A stretch of DNA of 64,000 nucleotides from Chaetoderma sp. LZ-2023a (Eukaryota > Mollusca > Caudofoveata > Chaetodermatida > Chaetodermatidae): assembly GCA_034401795.1 (NCBI GenBank), contig CM067360.1, forward strand, positions 55,461,268 through 55,525,267, read 5' to 3'. Made by a program: the position numbers and the translations under genes. Positions 54,136 through 64,000 of this stretch are shown here, piece after piece. The notes under the pieces are model-generated. The model did no database searches, was not told the origin of the DNA, and saw only the letters and a list, made by a program, of their open reading frames with translations. The stretch's first letter is position 1. Each line of letters begins with the position of its first letter.

Positions 54136-55868
54136 TATGTGATCAGCAGGGGTAGGGCATGCTATGTTTCGAAATGCTCAATGCATTCAGTAAGTGTATG
54201 TTCGAAATGAAGACACATGTAAAGAAAATAGGACCATGGATAATTTAATTTGATAGTCAAGATGCTGAGTATGGATTGAATGATTCTAACTAATGTTTCA
54301 TAATCTTGAACTAAGAGTGCAATCACATGCATATCTATTTGGGGACGACATATAAATAACATAACGTCTTCGAGTAACAATATGGAAGAACGCTACTCAC
54401 ATACTGCCATCCAATTATTCGCTAAACAACATACATGTACCATCCAAATCGATATTCTCTCACTTGTTAGCAAAACCTTTTTATCTAACATATTTCCATG
54501 TGCGCCAAGCAGTACCTTGGCAGTACAGAACAGAACACAGCAATCATTCATTTAGTGCATTAGCTTGTGCTGTATTCGCGGGCAGATGGGGAATACATCT
54601 CTAGCACTAATGAATCACTGTCATAGAACTTTAACATCGAGTTTCAATCAATTACCGACTTTCTTATTATGTTTTTTCTTGGTAAGATTGGGAGAGCCCG
54701 GTTGAGTTTGCGTGGATGGCTATATGATCAATTACATATCTGAGCAAGTCAGTAAGGTCGCCTATGCAAGTCTCCATTGGTTGTAAGGACATGTTCCATG
54801 AATTTTACCGCGAATAGAATAATGAGATTCCTGCCATGTAGCTGGATAATTTCCCGTCTATTGTCAAATGCCAATGAGTTCTCTGAATGTTGTGCTGGCT
54901 GACATCTCAACCGAGAACATCTTTCTTTTTGGACATTTCGTTTCCCAAGGTCATCAACCGTTTGTAAGATTATTATTTGGGAAATATATGCATCTCATCA
55001 TTTCAGATTTTCCTAGTCACTGCTATTATGGCATAGTATTAACTCTCTGTCTAGGATATTAGCTATCATGTGGTATCTACAGTGACAATTACATAATTCT
55101 GTTCGTAGCAGATGTTATTCCACGAGTGTACCTACTATGATGTAATACGCATTTTTTTAGCTCAACCGACCGTTTTATGTCTAACAACATAAGCAACAAT
55201 AACACCCAGTCATATCAGTATCAAAATACGCAACAGCTTACATGTTTAGTTACTTTGAAAACGATAATCTCAGTTAATTCAGGATTCAAAGCATATAAAT
55301 TGCTTCCAACACAAGGAAAAGTAGAAATGGGTGGAGCATAGCTAGAAATGGGCAGAGAATAGCCACAAATTAAGTGACTCAACACGGGTTCAGCTTTAAT
55401 CACCACAATTTCTCCCACCCCTAGATTAGCATGCCATGGACGAGCTATCACGATGATAAAGCCAAGGGTGACTGAGTGTGGTACATAGCATGATTCAAAT
55501 CTATGTATTAATTGATGACGCTTAAAATTTAGACATGCGTAGACAAAATTAGATACAACAATCAGGTAAATGTGTTTTGAGGATGGAGACATGCACAATG
55601 TCATTCTGTGTATTGGGATATCTACAGCGTAATAGCTATTAGCAATTCTATGTTAGCACATGAAACATACACACAATTGGCTAACACCAATCTATCTATG
55701 GTACTGGGAAAAATAGTTGTGTTTCACATTAACTCGGTCGTCAAATCCTCTTAAATTAACAAGTCACATATCTGGCGCCAATGTTACAATGCAAAAGGGC
55801 ATTATGGAATCATCGCAGTGTCTATTTCCTAATGACTTGGCAACAGGGGAAGTGGTCACCTAATACTC
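54136..55868. other. Non-coding duplicated segment with uninterrupted Gypsy target site
   Basis: Colinear with 29280-30473 and then 41363-42000. 55275-55300 reads across the point where the Gypsy element sits in copy 2 ('gattcaaagcatataaattg'). 55195-55360 is hairpin family B. The 127-aa ORF at 55221-55604 runs through that repeat and is rejected as a gene. Confidence 0.6.
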
Positions 55869-56270
55869 ATAGTGATGTGTATAGTACAGGGAGTGGTCAA
55901 TGACATAGATGTATATGACAACTGTTAAACACCTAGCTATCGGGCATCGTCAGAATAATTACGCAGAACCCACTGGAATATCGTGTAAGGCGCATATTCC
56001 CGGTTTATTGCCTTCAAGCAATCATGTGAGGCTACTTTATTTTTTATTAGTATCTATATTATAATATATATATATATTAATATAGATACTAATAAAAAAT
56101 AAAGTAGCCTCACATGATTGCTTGAAGGCAATAAACCGGGAATATGCGCCTTACACGATATTCCAGTGGGTTCTGCGTAATTATTCTGACGATGCCCGAT
56201 AGCTAGGTGTTTAACAGTTGTCATATACATCTATGTCATTGACCACTCCCTGTACTATACACATCACTAT
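55869..56270. repeat. 402-bp palindrome with perfect arms of about 192 bp
   Basis: Left arm 55869-56060 and right arm 56079-56270 are exact inverse complements, joined by 18 bp of TA-rich sequence (centre at 56069/56070). Only the left arm continues the paralogy with 7735-7890, 23390-23535 and 41940-42030, so the right arm is the new inverted copy. Confidence 0.97.
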
Positions 56271-56430
56271 ATATACTGTATTCTGCGGCTGTAGTAGTAG
56301 AAACATCCTACAGCTGCAATCAGTTCATATTCGCATTTGGCCACTGCGTCTTGTTTTCAGCCAAAGTCTTTATATGTCGTACATCTAGTGTGGCGAACAT
56401 CCATTAATAAACATTAATACACATGTTGAA
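56271..56430. repeat. Dispersed fragment shared with the LINE remnant
   Basis: 56275-56400 matches 51582-51690 ('cagctgcaatcagt.c', 'ctgtgtcttgt.ttcag'), the left edge of the LINE fragment. Also seen at 15810 and 28690. Confidence 0.6.
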
Positions 56431-56640
56431 TAGTTTCAAACAAACTTGAGTGGGAGCTGTTGCTCACCATTCAAATTAGTTTCAAAATATGCAACAGCTT
56501 ACCTACATAGTTACCTTGAAATTTTAAATTCTGAGAATTCAGGTTTCAAAGTTTTAAATCGATTTCAACAAGCGTAACAAGTGGGCGGATCTGAGCCACA
56601 AGTGGGCGGAGCTTACATAGAAATGGGTCCCTCTATATTC
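56431..56640. repeat. Hairpin family B copy
   Basis: 'caaattagtttcaaaatatg', 'cagcttacctacatagttac', 'gattcaggtttcaaag' type text, then two 'agtgggcgga' boxes. Best preserved member of family B. Confidence 0.6.
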
Positions 56641-57667
56641 CGTTAAGTCACTGTTTTATAAGCAATGGCAGAAGAAACACCTTTTAGAAAATATATTTCG
56701 CGGCTATCGCGATAAGCTGAATGAAAAATGTCCTCGTACCATAAGTGGGAGAGAATCAACCCATTCGAGAATATTGATTTGTTAGCATCTCATGCGATTC
56801 CTTTAACATGAAGCTATTCTACATAATGTTCTCGCTCGTGCTGACTTCGTTTGAATTACCAAACCCAGGTTATATATATGGCTGCCAAAATGAGTAATGC
56901 AATTCTCTCCAGACTGATATGCTTGAAGTGGTGAAAATTTTGCCTTCACGCTCACAATCGCATTACAATTCAGAAGGTTAGAATTGAATTACACCATACT
57001 ATCTGTCGCTCTGCTAATTGCACGATGCTTGCAAGTAAGACTGGCCATAGATACAAACTATGCAGGAGACACAGGACTTGACTTGAAAAATAATATTTGA
57101 AGAGTGAATCTGCGCTTTGGAAAATTAGCAATTAATGGCCATTTGTGCCTCAGCAAGCAAGCAAACGTAACAAGCCACTAAGTGAAATCACATTTCAGAC
57201 ATTTTTCTCAAAAGAGAGGCTGACATAGAAATAGGCTTGATTAGTTGATTAAGATGTGTTTGAAAAATATGTCAAATTTCTGAAAATATGCTACTGTATT
57301 ACGTTGCATTGATGGACAATTACGGAGACTCTCCTCGAAGGAAGGGTTGAATTATAGCTGGCTCAACTAACACTGACCAGCTAATGAGATGTGGTACACA
57401 TATTGAAACACACCAGACAATCTCCGTCTTTCCTTATTCAACTATTCAGAACATGCAAAGATTATTCTTGATTAACTGTCATTCGTATGCGACAATCTAG
57501 CTTCATTTTCTCTTTCACACAAGACATTTACTGTTGTTTCTTTGAGGGCTTGAATGTACTTGTGCAACATGGAGAGGACAGTGGTAGGGGAGACAACCAT
57601 CCATATGATCATATAACTAAGTGAGAAACACAGTCAGAGATACTTTAAATTCATATCCGTAGGCTAT
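56641..57667. other. Non-coding duplicated segment
   Basis: 56760-57230 matches 62985-63450 at roughly 90% by eye and 43490-44350 more weakly. No gene. Confidence 0.55.
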
Positions 57668-57785
<118 letters not shown>

Positions 57786-58715
57786 ATATCGGAGAGCTGA
57801 AAGCCCTGAGCAAATTAATCGTGTTGATCACTTATATCACCAGACGCTTCTCTCCCAGGATATTATTTGTTTGGAAAGGCCACGAGCTGTATGCATAGTG
57901 TTAATAATAAGAGAGATGTTGGGTGCTGTCAAAATGTTGAGAATTGTATTCAACAACGTCGTCTTCCGACATTAGTATCAAATTTCTATGCAAAATAAAT
58001 TTGACTAATACTTCACGTGCAAAAGAGATACTATTCGATCTTCATGGAGACAGCCAGTATCAAGTTTTAAGACAGTGTGAAAGTATATGAAATCATATAG
58101 CTAATGGGTTGCGATACGTGATAACGATGGAACCAATAATACTTTTCGCTCTATATGTTCAGACATTCTCTTCTTCTACTTCATTTTCTCGTGTCTGGAA
58201 TCAAATCTAGGAGCGCCGCAGTACCTGGTAACAATTCTCAGAATCCGAGTTTCAAGACAATCATATAAGTATGCTGTTGTATTTTTTTAAACTGATTTGG
58301 CAGGAGCCGCTCCCAGTCGAATTAGTTTCAAAATATTCAAAAGAATAATTATTAAATCAAGGATTTTGTTGATTTTTACCCTTTTGGTTCAAAGGGTTAA
58401 TTATACAGTGACTATCTGATAACTGGTAAATGCTGAAATGTTCCTTGTTGATGTTTGTTGTGTCCTGGTTCATATGGCATACAACTAAATACATATACGC
58501 GAACCATACAATTCATGCACTTGAAATTATTCACTAAAGGCAATAATGAGTTGATGTTTGTGGGTCTCGTGTTCATCAGTGCTATGCTGTATGTCTATAT
58601 CTCGGTGCATAAATTCAGGAAGTTGTCGACTCAGAGCATTTAGATTTAAGATTTCTCTGTGGGAGGACTCGCAGACTCAGATGGCTTGGAATTGCCAAAA
58701 TGTCATCACCATCTC
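57786..58715. other. Non-coding duplicated segment
   Basis: 57800-58240 matches 63520-63960 closely and 44890-45170 more weakly. 58268-58350 is a MITE-A hairpin fragment ('ccagtcgaattagtttcaaa'). 58450-58480 matches 45335-45365 ('tgtttgttgtgtcctggttc'). Confidence 0.5.
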
Positions 58716-58840
58716 ACATACACACACCCACCCACCCACCCACCCACCCACCCGCCCACCCACCCACCCGCCCACCCACCCACCCACCCACCCACCCACC
58801 CACCCACACACACACACCCACACACACACACACACACACC
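58716..58840. repeat. (CCCA)n-(CA)n microsatellite
   Basis: About 85 bp of CCCA then CACA. Artefactual PTHP and VGGW ORFs result. Confidence 0.96.
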
Positions 58841-61679
58841 ATCCCCCTCGACACCCCTCTTTCCCCACCCGCAAGTAAGTTAGGCCCGTATGGCTATGTG
58901 TATTGTGTAGACAAGCTAACAAGTGGCATAATTTAATAGAGATTATTGTATCTGAGGTGAACGGGGAATGGATACAAATTGTTCAACAGATGGCCCAATG
59001 ACATTGTTCAAAGCTGAAATCCAAGACTGTATTATGTCAATCCAATACAGTTATTGATTGGGCTGATTAAAGAGCATATCAGCCGGCTTAGTGAAGTAGT
59101 TAAGATTATTTATGCGGATTGCCTGCCAGATAATGATTGATAGCTTTAAACAGGCAAAATCAATATAGCAGCTGTCGCATATCGGGGTATTGTGAAATGC
59201 ACGTGGAACCATATTGCCTCTATGTGGCAAATGTGTCAGTTAATCTTTGAATTTCATAACCTATGCTTTCTTTGATCTGAGCTATGAGGCAACTGTCTGA
59301 GAATACTCCTATTGTTTTAGCAGCGCTATATTGTAAATGCACACGTATCAGCTAGAAGACAAAGAGAATGAATGTTGTCAAAGATCAGCCAAATATGGTT
59401 ACAGTTCCTTGTATGTTCAATACAAATCGATATTCTCACACTCCATGACAACTTATTTTACCTAATCTGTCTCGATGTTGCCAAGCAGCAGAATGAAGAA
59501 TAACGGTAGAAAATTAAGAACGTGGATCTTTCAGTTATCGCTTTAGATGGCGAGGATATATCGGTAAATCTCAGTAATGGCCCAGCTACCTCGCTAACGC
59601 ATCTCAATGTGCAAACTTTAACATAGAGTCCCAATGAAATATTTGCTAGCTTATTTTGCTCTTCATGATAAGGGTGGGATGGCCATCAGGGTGGGAGGCG
59701 CATAGAGCCCCGGAGTGCATCGCGGTCAGTAAGACATTTGATACCAGCATACACTAATCAATTATTATATCTCATAGACTAGGAATAAAACAGGAAAAAA
59801 GATCCACGACTGCCTCTATGTATGACTTTGTTTGCGATTTTAAAATAATAACTACATCCTCCGTCAATTGTTCTCAAGGTAGCAGATGATCGTCTGCATG
59901 CATAAGAACATACATTTTACTATGCATCTGTTAACACAGCAGTCTACATCAAGCAGCATTGTTTCTGCATATAACAGACCCAGTTTGTAGGTAAGCCACT
60001 TCCAAAATTGTCCGACATTTATCCACGATGTTTGGCTTGAATTAGAGATGTTGACGGATAAATTCTCTAAAGGCCAATCAAATCTGTGAACTCTGTTTAG
60101 ATTGTAAAATACTGTTCTTGTAGTATCCGATACAGCTATAGCTAATTATGTGGCATTATTAAGCACAGCGGGACAGCGAATTATTCTATGCCAATGTGAT
60201 GTCGGTATAGGTTGACAGATTGGAATGATGTACACACCGAACACGCACTAGGAGAATAGGAGAAGGAAATTAAGAACATAGTCTGGAGACATTGTCATCG
60301 ATCGAAGCTAATTCTGATGGAAATTGACTTATTGGTCCATGCTTTATTATAATCTCGCTAGATTAATAAAATAATAGTTTGGAATATGATTGCTGTAATC
60401 TGAGATGTAGACCTAGTGTTGTGTTACAGTAATGCATATATTTGATGTACCTTGAAATCGGAATGACTATAAATTATAGAATACAGAGATACGGCCTATG
60501 CATCCATGGTTGAGTGTTGAGAAAGCACTGTCTATGGATGTGTCCGATCTGCTACTTAATTATAACTTCGTACTCAATTACGTCATATGTATGCTGAAGT
60601 CACAATTATAACTAAAAGAAGGTACCTTAAGTATGCGTATGTTATGTCTTTAATGGATTTAATAATTAAATCAAAATTTTGGTGAAAATTTTAAACCTTA
60701 TTTGAATGTTCGCCACTACTATCACAGGTAGCAACATCACTCAGGCAAATTAATTTCAAAATATCCAACTGTTAACCTCTATAATTCTCTCGAAAATGAA
60801 TTTCCCAGATTCCAGAACGTAGAAAGAAAGTGGGCGGAGCTTACGAAGAGATGGGCGGAGCACACCTAAAAATGCATCTATCTATTAGATGTGTCATTGC
60901 GAGGATGATCTGCATTGGACAATCATCTATCTATCTAGGTACCTGTTTTCCATCCACATTCCAGTAAGCAATAATAAAGGGTTTCATTCATTAGGATTAA
61001 TTCATAGGCAGTCTTTCTAGTGTTTGTGAGTTAATATGGAGCTCAGTAATCGCAGATGTTTGACGCTATGCGCATATGTCCATTGGGTATTGAGATATTA
61101 GAATACTTGACTATTATATTACAAGACAGCGATGTGGGGAAATGAAAAGGTTTTCATACCTGATGTTGTTGTGGTGGCGTTCATTCAAGATGTACCCAAT
61201 GACGTGCTAATCATATTCTGGCTCTACTAGCTAGAGAGAGTACCTTACAAGTTGTGGAAAGCAAACACGGGCACATTTTCACTGTGCACCCTAGAGCTTA
61301 TTTGATAGGCAACAGTAGTCTAAGCATCCATTCAAGCTGGAAACAACTATAAGATTGAAAGATTAATTTGTCATCAAGGTCAACGGCATACATAGAAGTA
61401 TGTCCATTTCATTGCAACCATAGTTTTATAGTTTGCCTATCTTAGAGTACTTATCCACTTTGCATTGGGCAGGGCCGGCATGTCTTCTCTGATGGGACTG
61501 TTCTGAATTGAATTACCATAACTGTCCTTGAACAAAGGATGTTATTAGCACTGAGGAAATTAGTATTGAATCTTTAAGTAGAACCCTATCATGTTTTGGA
61601 AATGACACTCGTAGGCACGCACACCCAGATGCAATGCATATACACACGCACACCCACGCACGCATGCACGTACACATAC
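58841..61679. other. Non-coding duplicated segment
   Basis: 59515-59640 matches 1120-1240 and 18555-18660 weakly. 60250-60410 matches the 4.05, 20.75 and 49.0 kb landmark. 60690-60870 is a family B copy with two 'gtgggcggagc' type boxes. No gene. Confidence 0.45.
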
Positions 61680-61830
61680 ATGTGGGTGGGTGGGTCGATG
61701 GATGGATGAATGGGTGCTTGGATAGATAGATGGATGGATAGGTGGGTGGATTAATGGATGGACGGATGGATGGATGGACGGATTGACAGGTGGATAATGG
61801 ATAACAGATGGATGGATGGCAACACAGGTA
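61680..61830. repeat. Tetranucleotide array, GGTG/GGAT type
   Basis: 'gtgggtgggtgggtcgatgg' then GGAT/GGAC units with interruptions. Confidence 0.9.
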
Positions 61831-62984
61831 TCAGAAGGAACAATGTTATATGTTCTTCAAAAATGGTCCTCGGCATCAAATTCATGCCAAAACAAACACG
61901 CTCTGAATAGAAAATGGAGTTTTCTTTGCATAATAATTTGGGTTATTAACATAATATTTGTCAATAAACAGACATGAACTGCGTCTTTAATTTAGTTTCA
62001 TAATTTGCGAATACTTGAGGTAGTGTTAGAAAAACACCTGATTGGAAAATAGATTAATACACTGTAAAGCTACATGCACGCGTAGAAATCTGTCCATTAC
62101 TTATTGATCGAGTGGACAACCAATCCATTCCTGCTGATGCCTTTCTATTTAACTATGCGATGTCGTAAGCTGGCGGTGTCACGTGCCCCACATCTTCACA
62201 CGGCACCAATGATCTGCATGTAGAATATTTCCCTTGGTTGACATCATATTCGGCATGTTCTTCATGTACATCCATAAAAATGATTTCAAGCTGCCATATT
62301 TATTGCCGATGTCAGGGTTTATACCATCGTGTATCATTTTAGTGTCGCCTGGGTACGCTGCCTGTTGGCAAACTAGACGATCAGAGGAATTAAGTATAAT
62401 TGTCTAGTTTATCAATCATATTCCTTGTCAATATCATATTACATACAATGATAGGATATGCATATATTGGTGCAAAGATGTGCTATTGGTTTTGGAATTA
62501 TCATGGGTGTTGGTGGGGTGGGGAGTGGTGGTGGCAAGAACTGTAAGCATGAATCACACAGAAGTAATACTAATAATGACAATCATATTTTGAGATAGAT
62601 ATGGTATATATCGCCTTTATGATTACTATAGTCATATCTTGTTGACACAATATCAAAAAGAAGGAACGAAAAACACTTTCCATCTCCATTGGCCATATAC
62701 TGTTTTATTATAGCTGCTTAATGTACCACAATCCAAATGAACCATATCCTATGGGTCACAAAGACATCTCGTATGGATACCTGTTACTACATAACTCTGT
62801 ATTGCGTACTTACACTTTTCCAAGTTCTGGTGTATGTCAATATCTGTCTCTCTTCGACATCGATATCATGCGTGATAGTAGGATACTCTGTACCTGTGGA
62901 TAACATTTCCGACGACTTATGACGTAATTAAATATACAGTGGCTATCGCGAGTAGCTGCATGAAAAATTTCCTCGTACCATGTG
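61831..62984. other. Non-coding duplicated segment
   Basis: 61985-62400 matches 42405-42790. ORFs at 62721-62922 lack domains. Confidence 0.5.
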
Positions 62985-64000
62985 TGAGAGAATCACCCAA
63001 TGTGAGAATATTGATTCGTTAGCATTTCGTGTGATTCCTTTAACATGAAGCTATTCGATATAATGTTCTCGCTCGTGCTGACTTCGTTTGAATTACCAGG
63101 CCCAGGTTATATATATGGCTGCGAAAATGAGTAATGCAATTCTCTCCAGACTGATTTGCTTGAATTGGTGAAAATTTGGCATTCACGCTCACAATCTCAT
63201 TACGATACAGAACGTTAAACTTGAATTACACCATACTATCTGTCGCTCTGCTAATTGCACGATGGTTGCAAGTAGGACTGGGCATAGATACAACGTATGC
63301 TGGAGTCACTGCGCGTGACTTGAAAACTAAGATTTGAAAAATGAATCTCCACTTTGGAAAATTGGCAATTAATGGTCATTTGTGCATCAGCAAGCAAACA
63401 TAACACGCATATTAAGCGAAATCACATTTCAGATATTTTGCGCAAAAGAAAGCCGGGCGTAGAAATATGCTTATTAGTATCAGTATATTGAGTATATCAC
63501 TACTAATAATAATGTTAGAGATGTGATAGTTCTAAGCAAACTAATTGTGTTGATCTCCGCGGATCACTGGACCCTTCTCTCCTGCATATTATTGGTTTAG
63601 AAAGGCCATGAGCTATGTGCATAGTGTCAATAATAATAGCGAAGTCTTTGAAGGCTGGTGCCGTCGAATGGTTGAGAATGGTGTTCAACAACATTGTCAT
63701 CCACCATTGGTATCCGATTTGTATGCAAAATAAATGTGACTAATACTCCAAGTGCAAACGAGATACTATTAAGTGTTCTTTGATTACCTTCGTGGCGACA
63801 GCAAGTTACAAATTCTAAGACAGTGTGAAAGTATGTGACAGTATATGTCTAATGCTATGTACTACGTGGTAACGATGGAAGCAGCAATATCTTTGGCTCT
63901 ATTTGTTCAGACATCCTCTTCTTCTGCTTCCTTTATGGTGTCTGGAGTCAAATCCAGGAGCACCACATTACTTCGTAAAGATTTCAACACTTTGAAGCCT
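62985..64000. other. Recent partial duplicate of 56.76-58.24 kb
   Basis: Matches 56760-57230 and 57800-58240 in order, with the (TAC)n tract and about 0.3 kb of flanks missing. The right edge is cut by the window. Confidence 0.6.

Noticed and set aside
55221-55604. 127-aa minus-strand ORF
   Set aside because: Passes through a hairpin family B repeat; no domain, and the paralogous segment around the Gypsy insertion does not keep the frame.

Overview
The window is animal-type eukaryotic DNA: AT-rich, packed with short tandem repeats and small hairpin transposons, without operons, and without any convincing host gene. The retroelement and MITE content suggests an invertebrate, perhaps marine, but the species cannot be named from this sequence. 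Almost every short reading frame elsewhere is a chance or simple-repeat ORF.

Layout. (1) Long-range structure: most of the non-coding DNA is a set of diverged, colinear copies of the same segments. Copy 1 (about 0.2-15.7 kb) and copy 2 (about 17.2-30.5 kb, continuing after 41.36 kb) match in order at an offset of 15-17 kb. Parts recur again at 41.4-45.4, 48.9-49.7, 51.3-58.5 and 59.5-64.0 kb. (2) These copies are decorated by a roughly 380-bp MITE family (here MITE-A) with a long internal hairpin and TGACGTCA motifs, by two smaller hairpin families (B and C), and by micro- and minisatellites that often expanded in one copy only. (3) A 10.9-kb Ty3/Gypsy-type LTR retrotransposon lies on the minus strand at 30474-41358. 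(4) A GC-richer insertion with a TATA/initiator arrangement lies at about 49.73-50.88 kb, a LINE reverse-transcriptase fragment at 51.57-52.49 kb, and a perfect-armed 402-bp palindrome at 55869-56270.

The Gypsy element is the main discovery candidate. In its own 5'->3' direction (right to left) it reads: LTR; primer-binding site; an SGNH/GDSL-esterase-like ORF; a collapsed gag with a zinc knuckle; a protease region lacking its catalytic motif; reverse transcriptase; RNase H; integrase; an acidic linker; a protein-kinase domain of the vaccinia-related-kinase (VRK)/CK1 type; an untranslated tail of about 1.3 kb; LTR. The kinase lies downstream of, and originally in the same frame as, the integrase C-terminus, so the ancestral product looks like a Pol-kinase fusion or a Pol polyprotein with a captured cellular kinase. 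The copy is now dead: I count about nine deletions, frameshifts or stops. Even so, the kinase catalytic landmarks are all still readable. The LTRs differ at a few percent, so insertion was fairly recent compared with the duplications, and an empty version of the insertion site survives in the paralogous copy near 55.28 kb.
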